Below are positions 34,931 through 45,804 of a DNA stretch of 64,000 nucleotides, piece after piece. The position numbers and the translations under genes were made by a program. The first letter of the stretch is position 1, and each line of letters begins with the position of its first letter. Origin of the DNA: Bicyclus anynana (Eukaryota; Arthropoda; Insecta; Lepidoptera; Nymphalidae); NCBI RefSeq assembly GCF_947172395.1, contig NC_069086.1, positions 1,024,501-1,088,500 of the forward strand, written 5' to 3'. The notes under the pieces were generated by a model. That model did not search any database, was not told where the DNA came from, and saw only the letters and a list, made by a program, of their open reading frames with translations.

Positions 34931-35037
34931 AAAAAAGAAAACAGTTGCAGGGGTAAGTGTGGGTGAAAGATATTAACACCAAGGCCTCATGTTGATGGAC
35001 ACAGGGCGAACTTTTTTCCCTACTTTTACTTTTTTTT

Positions 35038-35265
35038 TCAGTTGTGTGCATTTTAAGAAATTAAATATCACGTGTCTCAATCGGTGAAGGAAAACATCGT
35101 GAGGAAACCTGCATACCAGAGAATTACCTTAATTCTCTGCGTGTGTGAAGTCTGCCAATCCGCATTGGGCCAGCGTGGTGGACTATTGGCCTAACCCCTC
35201 TCATTCTGAGAGGAGACTCGAGCTCAGTAGAAAGCCGAATATGGGTTGATGACGACGACGTACGA
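35038..35265 (+). repeat. SINE-A copy, 5'-truncated
   Basis: Begins within the body at CAGTTGTGTGCATTTTAAG directly after a T9 run, and ends ATATGGGTTGATGACGACGA. Lacks the tRNA-like promoter. Confidence 0.85.
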
Positions 35266-36263
35266 ATGAGAAACACTAATGACGCAAAACGATGACGTAA
35301 GCACAGGATAGGATGCTAACACACCAATCGGCTCTCAAACGTCGAATCAAAGGGCGAGTGGGGTAACTGTAAACTTGTGTAGTGACGTCATAATACTTGC
35401 ACAAACACGGCAAAGCCTCGATTACCGCGGGACACGGTAAGCCGTATTGACATAAGCTCTTTACTTGTATGACACTTGGATTTGTTGACCACATACCATA
35501 ATATAACACTGTATAAATGTTAATGAGACAATTATTTTATATGTCTCAATATTGTTATGCCAAATAGGTTCTTAAAGTTTATTTTGTTTTTTTGGCACCG
35601 CCTTCAAACCGATCAATAGAAAGGTACGAGTTATTTTTCCCTTTTTATATGTAGGTATGCGTCTTAGAAGTCGGTTTAATTTTTTAGTTAAAAATATTTT
35701 ATTTTTCTGTTTTTAATGATTGTGTCCTAGCATAGTGACCGAAAGCGCCACGTTTACTTATTTCTGTATATTCAACAAAAAAATTACTGAACCGATTTTC
35801 ATGAACATTCTGAAAGGGGACTGAAATTCTGAAAGTACTCTTTCAAACAAAAAAAATATATTCAAAATAACGAAGTTATGTGGTAACAAACATGAAAAAA
35901 CACGCATTGTATGGCATCTAACTTTCATAGTGTGGCCATTACCTAAATTGGAAAGTGCGTATTTGTCCCCAAAAGCTTTGAGAATTCCAAATCAGATCCG
36001 ACTTAAACTTTTAACAAAGTGGAAATTATTTTTTATGAATCGTCGCCGTCTTTATAAGTTGGCGAAATGATTTTCCAATGTAAATAAGTGCTTAAGAGGC
36101 TTATAAACTTGCAAAAGTTGATTTCTTTTAAATAATGTCTTAAACACTTGCCGTCTTGAAGTTTAGCACTTTGTAAGCTCATTAGTTTTCGCGAGATATT
36201 TTTTTTTAATTTAACAGGAGCAAGTTTACCAGGAAAGTTTTTCTTTGTTTACTTTAAGTATAA
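35266..36263. other. Unannotated DNA including a probable dispersed repeat
   Basis: 35590-35690 (TTTGGCACCGCCTTCAAACC ... AGAAGTCGGTTTAATTTTTT) and 35760-35830 (TACTGAACCGATTTTCATGA) read like a common lepidopteran repeat but have no second copy here good enough to define ends. Confidence 0.35.
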
Positions 36264-36345
36264 CCAATATCCCGTTTCCCTCCAATTAGTCGGAAAGACT
36301 GTATAAAGAGATGGCACGAAAATTATAGTCCAGTGGATGCTATGG
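36264..36345 (+). repeat. Dispersed repeat I, copy 2
   Basis: See 30206-30290. TCCCTCCAATTAGTCGGAAA and TAGTCCAGTGGATGCTATGG. Confidence 0.5.
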
Positions 36346-36637
36346 AGTTTAGTCTTTTTTACCGTGGAACTATTTAAGCTTAATTTTATCAATTACGAGA
36401 AACTGGGTGTTTCATATTTTTATTTTATCGGGTCAACAAATAGTACACGATTAAGGATAATTATTGTTTAAACTGTTGAATGTATGATTTAAACTTTACA
36501 TAAACCATTGGTACTTCCAATTCCTAGTATGTTAATACAAATACCATTTTATACATCTAACTTGAAACATACATAATACATCATCTCATTTCAAATCATT
36601 AACTAATCTCCGAAATAAAAATTAATTTATGTCTTTA

Positions 36638-36846
36638 CTAGCGGACGCCCGCGATTTCGCCGGTGTGAAATTAAGTTTTTCACAAATCCCTCGGGAACCA
36701 TGGATTTTTCCGGGATGAAATATATCCTATATGTTAATCCGAAGTAAATTCTATTTCCATTCCAAATTTTAGGCAAATCGATTCATTACTTGCGGTTAAA
36801 GAGTAACAAACATCCAAACAAACTTTCGCGTTTATATTATTATTTT
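36638..36846 (-). mobile_element. Helitron-like element, family D
   Basis: Starts CTAGCGGACGCCCGCGATTT, carries GGGAACCATGGATTTTTCCG, and ends CAAACTTTCGCGTTTATATT. The 5' TC end is diverged. Confidence 0.75.
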
Positions 36847-37568
36847 AAATTTTATTAATTTATTGGAAATGCTACCAACGACAACAGAAAAACATTAAAC
36901 ATAAATCGGTTATAAAATTCTTAGACTATTGCAGCTATCTTTTACAGGCATTCACGACACTATAATATTAGTGGGATGGTTATATTTTTTGTTAGTTATA
37001 TAATGTGAGAGTAGTAGTAAAGTGTATTTCCCGTATTTTCATTGAATTTAGTCCCGTATTTACTATTGCAAACTAAATGCGATCAGTAATAATATCTATA
37101 TTCATTGAAAATGTAATACCTACTATTTGCATTATCACTTCATTGAATTAATTCGTGTGGATTTAATTTGTGAATTGGATTCAGCTTAAATTAATTTCAG
37201 TTCACCTTATTTCAGCAATTGATCGATATTGGCTTGTTTACGTAAAACCCTCGATTTTGTCCCGACATTTTTTTTATATTTGTAAAGCTGCGCCCTATAA
37301 TGTACCTAATAATATTAATAATTTTATTAATATTTCGATAATATGTATGTTTATCTAACTTATAACGGACCGTTGAACTGATTTGGTTATATGAATTAGT
37401 TAATTAATTAATTATTGCTGACCGTGATTAACTCTATCACAACTAACTATATTTTCTCAACGATTTTTTCGTTTTCACAAGCGTTTGTGAAGTCAAGACT
37501 TGACTGTTTCGTAAAAGGTTGAAATATTTTAAGTATATTTGAATATTGTTCCCGACATCTCTAGAGTT
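36847..37568. other. Unannotated, very AT-rich DNA
   Basis: No gene or shared repeat recognised. Confidence 0.45.
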
Positions 37569-37751
37569 AGGCGGATTTATATTTGTCTGATGTGATGAAT
37601 CAGAACAAAATCGGTATCATTTTGTATGACAGCGTTTATGTGTTGTGACATGTCGTGATGGCTTCTGATGCGTCGCATACAAAATATATGAACCCGATTC
37701 TGTTCTGGTGCGTCACAACACAAGACGTCAGACAAATGTAAATCCGGCTTT
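37569..37751. mobile_element. Foldback MITE-H copy 3
   Basis: Outer ends AGGCGGATTTATATTTGTCT and AGACAAATGTAAATCCGGCT, inner CAGAACAAAATCGG / CCGATTCTGTTCTG (with one difference). The left arm has lost about 12 bp compared with the right arm. Confidence 0.85.
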
Positions 37752-37904
37752 ATGTGTGCATTGATTTATTGGAATTTCATAACTTAAGTATGTACCTATT
37801 GGTATTATTTTAATATTATTAATATTGGCTCTGGACTGGTCCGGTAGGTGTAAAAATTTAGCTGGACGTGCCATCAACCAAAATTTTTGTAGCGTAGCAT
37901 AGCG

Positions 37905-38068
37905 TTGTGGTGTTGTAGGGGGTAATCTTTGGATCTACTGAATCGATTTAGAGAATTATTTAACCACCAGAAAGACACGTTATTTGTGAGTGCCATAGGC
38001 CTAATTTTATTCCCGTATTCTCACAGGAACGGGAACTACGCTGGTGAAATCGCAATGCGTCGGCTATT
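37905..38068 (+). mobile_element. Diverged Helitron-C-like fragment
   Basis: TCCCGTATTCTCACAGGAAC and GGGAACTACGCTGGTGAAAT match the CTAG-side half. The other half reads TTGTAGGGGGTAATCTTTGG and ACTGAATCGATTTAGAGAA, a different internal variant. Confidence 0.45.
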
Positions 38069-39109
38069 ACATTATGAAGTCTAACGTCACAAAACGCGTA
38101 ATTACGATTTCAATGTCACAGGGAATGACGTAGGTGTTAGAATTAGGAAACATGAAATTAATCGGAGCATTGTTTATCAAGGACACACAGTAACATATTC
38201 CTCTGCAGAAGCTGTCACCGACATAAAGGGGATGTTGACGAGGGTTAAAATTGGAACGCAACATATGAAGCAGACGGCTCTCGAACGGGTTATCCCATTC
38301 CTGATTCCGATAGCCATGTTCAAAACCTTTACTAATATTTTAAATATAATTTCGTAAGCCTACTAATTTTCAGGTAATTTAAATAAAATAAGACACAAAA
38401 TGCTTTATAAAAAGCCGTAAAACCGTATATATTTTTTTTTTAATAATATTGAGCTCGCCATTTCTTTTCATAGATGTGCATTCCGTCGAAAGCTGTGGGT
38501 TATCTTAATTTTCATTCAGTTTTCATGTTTGTTAAGGACATCTATTAAAATATTTTAACTTTAAAATAATTATCAAATAAGGAGGGGTGTGAATTTCCAG
38601 TCGGCTTCGGTTGGCCAAAACCCACACAACGCAACTGCCGGAATCGGACACACAAGGCTTCACAGAAACTACCGTTGACTAGGCAGAAACTACCGTTGAC
38701 TAGGTCTGACATTTGGAGAACCAATAGAACCAATTTCAGGTGAAGTTAGTAATCAAAGTTTCTTAATAAGCAACATAGTACTGTTAGTTAGAGATAACTT
38801 AGACAATAACTCACTCAATTAGCGATAATATTCAATCACCGACTATAATTGGTCAAACTAATAATACAGTGGGTTTATTTTGGGCCCGCAGTGGACAATT
38901 ATTAATGAACGTACGATAGAAATTTAATGATGTTATCATGCAAATGCATTGGTAATGAACAAAGCCGGAATGCCCGCACCGCTCCGCGTTTATGCGCTAC
39001 GCATATTTCCGGAGTAATGTGATGAAATCTGTATGCGGAATGCAATTTCAAAATTCTTTGTTACGTAGTAGATAAAATTTACTAATACATGACGTATATT
39101 TAGTCCACG
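38069..39109. other. Unannotated DNA with a 21-bp tandem duplication and a candidate conserved block
   Basis: 38663-38683 and 38684-38704 are exact tandem 21-mers (CAGAAACTACCGTTGACTAG plus G). 38870-39060 is repeat-free and contains ATCATGCAAATGCATTGGTA (octamer-like with an ATGCAAATGCAT palindrome) and GATGTTATCATG, suggestive of an enhancer. Confidence 0.5.
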
Positions 39110-39425
39110 CCCGTCCAACCATGATTATGTCTGCTTGGATTTCTGGGATTAAAAAGATTCTACGTCCGTAGTCCTAGGGGCGAAAAAAGAAAAAATGGAC
39201 GTCAGAAAAGGAGATGGAGAGACGTCTTCTGATAATCGACTGACACGGTCTGGATGCATACAGCTCGAAATAGGAATCTATGGAAAGATTTGGGGGAGGC
39301 CTATAGGCGATTTGTACATAATAAAATTATTTATTTTTTAAATAATGTTAGACCCAGGACAAAATTGTAAAAGGGTATAAATATACATATACATAGGCTT
39401 TTTTATTTATTTATTTGTGTCCGTT
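39110..39425 (+). pseudogene. LINE 3' fragment (RT C-terminus plus 3' UTR)
   Basis: Frame-shifted reading gives NGRQKRRWRDV, then WMHTARNRNLWKDLGEAYRR near 39250-39310, an RT C-terminal tail. The 3' end ATAGGCTTTTTTATTTATTT (39403-39418) resembles the terminus of the intact LINE at 50.2 kb. Stops within the frame show it is dead. Confidence 0.65.
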
Positions 39426-39872
39426 CGGGTGACTGGTTAACACAAAAATGGATAATAAACCAATAATTGAGGATCATTATTACAATATAGTTTTTGCCTT
39501 TTGCTATCTAGATAGAGTGGTTGTAATACTAACCAATAGATTTTATTGTTTCTTATCTCACAATGTAGGTAGTAATAAAATCTACCTTAATTTTCAAACT
39601 TCGATTATGGCTCCAGAGCAATTCTCACTAACTTTGTTTCTCGCAACTTGGAAAGGAAATTTTTGGAGGTAAGACACACTATCGTTTTATATTAGGTAAG
39701 TAGATTCTTTGGACATAATAGAGTTGAGAATCAATTAGCTGGGAATTTAGGACAAAGCTGTTTGCTTCGAACATCCCTACTTTTCTAATCAAATGAGAAA
39801 TAGGCAGACCTGGATAAGGAATGTTAACGACATTAATGAGTGCCTATTTAGCAATTGATTAGGCATAATAAC
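39426..39872. other. Unannotated DNA
   Basis: The frame at 39448-39672 has no recognised motif. Nothing else seen. Confidence 0.4.
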
Positions 39873-39967
39873 TACAGTCGCATTCGCTGGATGGATCAGG
39901 ATCGTGAAGTTTGGAAGTCCATCACTGGACATCCATCGGCTGCTATGGCTATGATGATGATGATGAA
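39873..39967 (+). mobile_element. LINE-F 3' scrap
   Basis: CATTCGCTGGATGGATCAGG, TTTGGAAGTCCATCACTGGA and ATCCATCGGCTGC end in (ATG)n, the family 3' end with its microsatellite tail. Confidence 0.7.
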
Positions 39968-40611
39968 TTGATGGACATTATTTTCTAAAAGCATCAGATG
40001 TTAAACCTACGCCTTAATATGCTCTCCGAAGTAAAGGGCTGTAACACCATCTACAGTATATCCATACTTGGGATTCTGAAGAAAAATAAAGTCCAATATG
40101 GCCTCAACCAGGACGCGAACCTCAGATCTCTTAGTCCGAAGACTAACTATTCCGCAAACGAGGTAGTCAATCACGAAATTGATGCATACAACTTATTACT
40201 ATTTTTTTTATATTTATTTACTCATTTTAGTTGAAAACAAACCGCAAGTGTGCGCCGACTCGTACACAATGGCCCGATAACGTTTAGTATTGGCTGATAA
40301 GAGCCTAAAACAAGTTAGAACTTGCTTGAGTGGTGGCTTATCTGTCAGCTGTCCCAATTTATCTGGTGAGTTCTTTATTGCTTTGCTTTTCCGGTTTCAT
40401 TCCGGTGTAATGGATTTTGGGAAAACTTTTTGGAAACTTTAGATTATTTTCATCGATTGTTTTCCAAACTAACTTGGAGGTAATTGATAAAAGATTGGTG
40501 TGGCCTACTTGCGATTATAAGTTCATAATACGAATAGAAACAGGCGTAACATTGCGAATTCTACCACATTTGACATCTTCGCATCTTGTACTTTATTTGT
40601 GTATTGTTTTT
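39968..40611. other. Unannotated DNA
   Basis: Frames at 39998-40234 and 40417-40641 have no family features. No repeat assigned. Confidence 0.4.
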
Positions 40612-40762
40612 GATTGTGTCTCATCTCTTCTCTCCTCCTGAGGATGCTCTGGTTTCGAGGTCAAAGGTTTTCTGTCAGACCTGGGTGATGTTGTCGCTTG
40701 AATTTGTTAGTTTCTTTGTGGATAATAGCAAAGTAGAACGTTACTAATCATAATGAACTTCA
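40612..40762. mobile_element. Half copy of the 22.4-kb foldback MITE
   Basis: GAGGATGCTCTGGTTTCGAG, CAGACCTGGGTGATG and GTGGATAATAGCAAAGTAGA then ATCATAATGAACTTC follow the right arm of 22619-22745. The opposite arm is missing. Confidence 0.7.
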
Positions 40763-41132
40763 ATAGCTGGATATAAGAAACGATGATCAAAACTGGATTA
40801 GGATGGGTGGAGTCTGAGCGGATATATCGATATAGGACGAATGAACTTTATAATATCTTAGTATACTCGTACATCTTCAGTGGAATGCTGTTACACATTT
40901 AACGAAAATCAATTAACACCAATGTATAGCAGGAATTACAAAGAACGATGATAAGAGTTTTAACAGCAATAGATAGCGCTTGGTGCCTAGTTAGATAAGT
41001 GCCAGCCCATGTAGAAAATAGTAGTTGATTATGCTATGTTTTTGTTTGTATATTATGTGATCCATACGGTCAAATACACGTGTTATCTGGTACACAACAT
41101 CATTCAAGTTCGTGAATCGTAAAAATCAACTA

Positions 41133-41578
41133 CAGTAAAAGCTTCTTATTCACGCTTCCTTTATTCACGTTTTCACTATTCACGAATTAAAAAATTGCGT
41201 CCCAATTCCTTTATTCGCGGCTAAATATTTTTTTTTGTTATTCGTGCATCTGACTGACAAAACTGACGTAAAATCTGCAAATTTAAACTTTAACTTGCCG
41301 AATACCTATTGCTGAAATTGCGAATGGATGGTTGAGGAATGCCATTGCTTAAAATCACTCTGAATAGAAGCTTTTAAAAAATTTCAAGCAAGAAAAAATT
41401 TCAAAATTCTTCAAACCACTGTCTAAGACTGAAGATAATAGTTAATCAATAACTTCAATTAATAGTTTTTTCTTTATATAATATTTGTTTTTTATTTTGT
41501 CACCATTCCATGTTTACGGTTTCTGTATTCGCAACACACTTAGAGAACGTATGCCCCGCGAATAATGAACTTTTACTG
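41133..41578. mobile_element. Tigger/pogo-like non-autonomous DNA transposon
   Basis: Termini CAGTAAAAGCTTCTTATTCA and (inverted) CAGTAAAAGTTCATTATTCG are flanked on both sides by TA (41131-41132 and 41579-41580), the Tc1/mariner target duplication. Pogo/Tigger ends are known to start CAGT. The left side repeats TTCCTTTATTCACG / TTCCTTTATTCGCG internally. No transposase frame is preserved in its 446 bp. Confidence 0.8.
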
Positions 41579-42134
41579 TATACGAGTAATGCTTTCGTAT
41601 CTAATACCTTCGTTCATAGGCCCACAGCGCTAGCCCAAATCCGATCGGTGGACACTCGTATGTAAAATAAGAATCGATCGTGTTGCATGTTTGAATTTAA
41701 ACCCCACGGCTCGGCCCAGCCGGTGTCCGTGATCCTCAGCAAACAACTTGAGTTAATGAAGATTCGGCAGTTAGCTGTGTGGTACAAGTGATAGGATTTA
41801 TCAGTTTAAATTAAATTAATTTTATTTCAATCAGAAATAATAACTACGATTAGCAGAAAAACCTACAGACTTTTAAAAAAATTACAGACAACGTATTGAG
41901 TCAAAAATCTGAATGGACGGGGTGTACCAGACCATAGCTAATATAAAAAATCCATAAGAGTTGGAGTGAAAAGGTTCTAAAATATCGTTCCCCAGTTTTA
42001 GTCGATCCCCTACTAGGTTGTGAATTTATAACTTCAAACATATTGTATTGTAAGAAGCATAAAATAATGAGAAGTAAAAGTCCGACATAGAGACGCAAAG
42101 TTGACGTTAGGCGGAGCACCTAATTCATAGCTCA
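41579..42134. other. Unannotated DNA
   Basis: 41640-41760 is GC-richer (CCCCACGGCTCGGCCCAGCC). No gene or repeat identified. Confidence 0.4.
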
Positions 42135-43427
42135 GTGTGCCTAGAGGGAGTTTTCAATATTTTGATACTGTAACTATCGCGATAACGTAAACGCGAATTT
42201 CAGGCAGGTCATCTCCTCCCGGACAAAAAATCCAGTTGGGGGTACGGGCCTCGAGGCTACGCCTCCTTGCCCGGGTAAGGCGCGGGGGATCTTGTTCCCC
42301 CGGTCATGTTCTTCCAGCCCCTTTCGGGGCTGAGACCTTTCGGCCTAAGGGTAGTAGACGATGTCAATCAAAGTGCCCCGCGCGGACTGCAATTACTCGC
42401 TATCCTGCGCTGGGGCGGTGTCAAGTCCGGTATGTGCGTCTTCCATCTCGTCGCCATCTTCGTCGCCGTAAGCGTCTGCGCCTGCAGGTTCGGCCACTAA
42501 AAGGAGCTCGCGAGGTAGGGGACGCCCGTTCGGCGGTCTCTCGCGGTGGGGTGCGATGCCATGGAGGTGTTGGTATGGTCCGTTATCTGCGCGCACGAAC
42601 ATACGGTGCGCTAGATTCCGGACGAATTCTTCCACGGCGGGCGTCCTGGTGTCTCGGTGTATGACGTCATTCCTGACGTACCTTGGAGCTCCGGTGGCAA
42701 GGCGCAAGCACTTGTTCTGCTGGACCTGGAGCCGGTTCTTCTGGTACGCGGAGCACAGGGCGTGGCCACCAGGCTGGCGCCGCGTACGTGAGACGGGAGC
42801 GGACATAGGTGCTGATGATCTTCAGCTTGGTCCTCAGTGGGAGTCGGGATGTTAGTACCTGGTGCAACATCGACCTGGCCGCCGCAGCCTGACACACAGT
42901 GTGGTCCACCATGCGGATCATATTCAGGCTGGCGTCGATGTAGCATCCCAGGTAACGGACTGAGGTCTGCCATGCTATGCCCTGCCCTCGTAGCTGGAGA
43001 TTACGTAGCGGCCTCCGAATGTTGAATGCTATGGCGGCCGTCTTTCCCACATTGACTGCCATTCTCCACTTGTCCAACCATTCGGGTAATAAGTCCAGCA
43101 GACGCTGCATTTTGTTGATGGCGACGATTTGGTGAAAGGATGATGCAAAGTACGCACTGTCGTCAGCGAACAGCGACAATAGTACGTCTACCTCTCCCTC
43201 GCGCAGGTGGTCGGCGAGCGTAGGGATGTCATCGGTGTAGACGGCGTATAAACACGGTGATAAGCAGCTGCCTTGCGGAACTCCTGCTCGTATAGGGCGA
43301 AACGCGAATTTATATGGAATTGAAACAGTTGTGTAGTAGTGCCACTAGATGGTGCTGTTTTAATTCCTTAGAAATTCACGATTACGTTTACGCGATAGTA
43401 ACAGTATCAAACTGCCACTAGGCCCTC
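42135..43427. mobile_element. 182-bp MITE-N copy 1, split by a Jockey fragment
   Basis: 42135-42200 and 43312-43427 align along the whole of the uninterrupted copy at 44275-44455. The left end is GTGCCTAG-GGGAGTTTTC, and the right end, inverted, is GGGCCTAGTGGCAGTTTG. Removing the insert and one 12-bp duplicate restores 182 bp, against 181 bp in the sister. Confidence 0.85.
42201..43299 (-). pseudogene. Jockey-clade LINE, 5'-truncated and frameshifted
   Basis: This GC-rich insert contrasts with its AT-rich flanks. The minus strand starts inside the reverse-transcriptase domain: GVPQGSCLSPCLYAVYTDDI (43283-43224), then LSLFADDSAYFASS with the catalytic FADD at about 43174-43163. The thumb-side VNVGKTAAIAF, VRYLGCYID and VRSRLTYAAPAWW follow. 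After a frameshift near 42755-42790 the frame continues LQVQQNKCLRLATGAPRYVR and ends in a GC-rich 3' UTR without a poly(A) tail. The endonuclease, ORF1 and the first RT catalytic aspartate are absent. Exact 12-bp duplicates AAACGCGAATTT flank it at 42189-42200 and 43300-43311. The motif order fits the Jockey group. It cannot act on its own. Confidence 0.85.
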
Positions 43428-44274
43428 TGTAGCGCAAATCTGTCACGATATTTTACATATTGACGGTATGAGATAGCTTTCTAACACGATACTATAGATA
43501 CAAAAAGATAGGAACGAATTCGAGACACTGTACTGTCTCACTGTCGAGTTATACAAATTTACAGAATGGTGCTGCTGATGGATGTTCCTATGTGGACTGA
43601 GGATATTAAATTGCAAGAAGCCACTGGATGCAGTAGCTCGAAACCATGGTTCTTAAAAACCATTTTAGGAAACATGTTGATCAGTTACTTTATCTTACAA
43701 CTAGTACCACAAAATTCAACCTTTATGTCTGGTAGCTATTTAATTTTATACACAAACTGTTTACCCCTAATAGGGGTAGAGGGCGTACCTATAACGTGGC
43801 GCGTGGAAATTTAAAAAGCGGATCCACGTGGGACCGATCAGTGATTTTAATCCTGTTTTATGTCTTTGCGTTATCAACTTGAATCAAATTTTCGGAGAGA
43901 TTTTCATTTTAATCAACTCAGGCTCGGTTCACATTCATAAGAGATTTTCTTGAAACGTATTCGACAGTGTTTGAATCTCTAGTTTTTATGCAAACTAAAG
44001 ATACTTAATTCGGGTGGATTTCAGATGATCTCTTGTTGAAAGTTAAACAGTTATTATCTAGTATTTATACAAGATTTTCTGCTGAAATCTTACACAGAGA
44101 ATGGTAATGCTTGGTAAGCTGAATGTTATTCTAAAACTAATACCGGGTGCCGTGAAGTCAATTCCGCGACAACTCCGAGAGGGATGCGTAAATGCATTTC
44201 CACTTAAAAAAAAAAAGGTTGAACTGTGACTCTGTGTCAATTGACTTGAAATGATTTGTCAGCTGGTTTTTCCA
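43428..44274. other. Unannotated DNA
   Basis: The frame at 43566-43814 (ATG-started, 82 codons) has no recognisable domain. No shared repeat seen. Confidence 0.4.
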
Positions 44275-44455
44275 GTGTGCCTAGTGGGAGTTTTCAATAT
44301 TTTCATACTGTTACTATCACGTTGACGTAAACGAAAATTTATATGGAATTGGAACAGTTGTGCAGTAGTTCCACTAGATGGCGCTGTTTCAATTCCTTAG
44401 AAATTCGCGTTTACGTTACGTGACAGAAACAGTACCAAACTGCCACTAGGCCCTC
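44275..44455. mobile_element. MITE-N copy 2 (uninterrupted)
   Basis: 181 bp with imperfect inverted ends (GTGCCTAGTGGGAGTTTTCA / GGGCCTAGTGGCAGTTTGGT). Further inverted matching runs through TAAACG and GGAATTG. It carries a perfect fit to the CTCF consensus at 44371-44386. Confidence 0.85.
44371..44386 (+). promoter_or_regulatory. CTCF-like motif inside MITE-N
   Basis: CCACTAGATGGCGCTG fits the known CTCF consensus (CCASYAGRKGGCRSYV) at every position. The sister copy (43342-43357) has one change in the core (GGTGC for GGCGC). Binding is inferred, not shown. Confidence 0.5.
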
Positions 44456-45020
44456 AGAGTATATTTCAACCATTAATTCTGTCTACAATTTACATCTTTT
44501 AATTTCATTTATCACACGTTAAATTTTATATACTATTGTATTTTAATAAAACAATATGAATACTTTATATAAAGTAAAGGAATTTTCTCTCTCATTTTTG
44601 CAGAATAAAAGCAAAATAAAGCACATCCAATTTAATTCGAATGTCTCTTTAACTGGTGTCGATAAATTTTAAATGGCCATCAGCTTTCCGACTCATTAAG
44701 CGCGAAAAAATTGAAGTGATTTTTTCCTAATAGTTAATTAAGGAATCTCTCTTTTTAGAGAACCGTTGTTAAATTAAGGAATCCATTAAATAGTTTTTTA
44801 TTTTCTAAATTGTATTAATAGTTATATTCACCAGAGACCATAAATTTCATTTCAGTAATTAATTTTTTGCAAATAATTTACAAATAAAAACGTAGTAGGA
44901 TTTTAAAAGAACATCAGCTATTCCGATGTGCACCAGTTTATTAATTTAAAGTCGCGTGATAATTAGTTTACAATCACTTTAGAAACATTAGGTATCTGTT
45001 TGTCCAGACAATAAACTGTG
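44456..45020. other. Unannotated AT-rich DNA
   Basis: No gene or shared repeat recognised. Confidence 0.45.
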
Positions 45021-45110
45021 ATAAAGTCAAAGTCAAAGTCAAAGTCAAAATTCATTTATTTCAAATAAGCTTAGTTTACAAGCTCTTTTGAAACGTCAGG
45101 TAATAATATT
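45021..45110 (-). repeat. LINE-M 3' tail with (AAAGTC)n
   Basis: Four AAAGTC units are followed by AAAATTCATTTATTTCAAAT, TTTACAAGCTCTTTTGAAAC and GTCAGG. This is the terminal part of the family at 25959-26372, with a hexamer tail instead of poly(A). Confidence 0.7.
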
Positions 45111-45792
45111 AAACTTAAGATGATGGTGATAATAATTATTCGAAAACTTAAGATTAAAGGATTGAATACTAGATCTTTTCATCTTGAGCCTAATATTTTA
45201 AACGTTGAGATATTGAGAATGGATTTTAGGGTTTTATGGTGTTTTGAGATCAACCTTAATACGCTAAAATCCCAATTAACCCGAAAATATTAGACCATGC
45301 TCTGTAAGACGCGGTAGAGTATAACGCATACAATGGCCGGTTATCTAGAATTTTGAAGAAAAAAGTCATATACTTAACATAGTAAGTATTTACTTTACCA
45401 TGCCTATTACAGAACATTATATACGGAACTCTACTGTAAGCGTTTCCTATGCACGCTTTCCAGTTTTTATCTCCTTCATTGTTTCCTTGTTATTATTTCT
45501 GTTAGAACACTTTAATTAAAAATACTCAGCTTTTGAATATTTTCAAAAATATAATTCTTATTTATTAATAATTCCAAGTCTCGCGTTAATATAAATATAG
45601 AAACCATCTAACTTTCATAATTAAATTTGTTAAAGTAAAAATTGTCTTTGAAATTAGTTTCGTAACTGAATTAGGACATGTCATAAATATGTATTAGAGT
45701 TCCCAAACTTGGGTCAGCTAAATTATTACATACAAGCAGATACTTGTGACTTCGTCCACGTTCAGAGCAGGATTTACGAATATATCTATATC
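45111..45792. other. Unannotated AT-rich DNA ending in a Helitron-D-like scrap
   Basis: 45735-45775 (ACAAGCAGATACTTGTGACT TCGTCC) is a degraded CTAG-side end of family D. The rest is not recognised. Confidence 0.4.
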
Positions 45793-45804
45793 TATACTTC
45801 TATA
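45793..45804 (+). repeat. Target-site duplication, left copy
   Basis: TATACTTCTATA, identical to 50238-50249. It fixes the 5' end of the LINE at 45805. Confidence 0.85.

Noticed and set aside
42236..42664. 142-codon plus-strand frame, GC-rich
   Set aside because: Antisense of the Jockey ORF2 C-terminus. The minus-strand protein matches the family, the plus-strand one does not.
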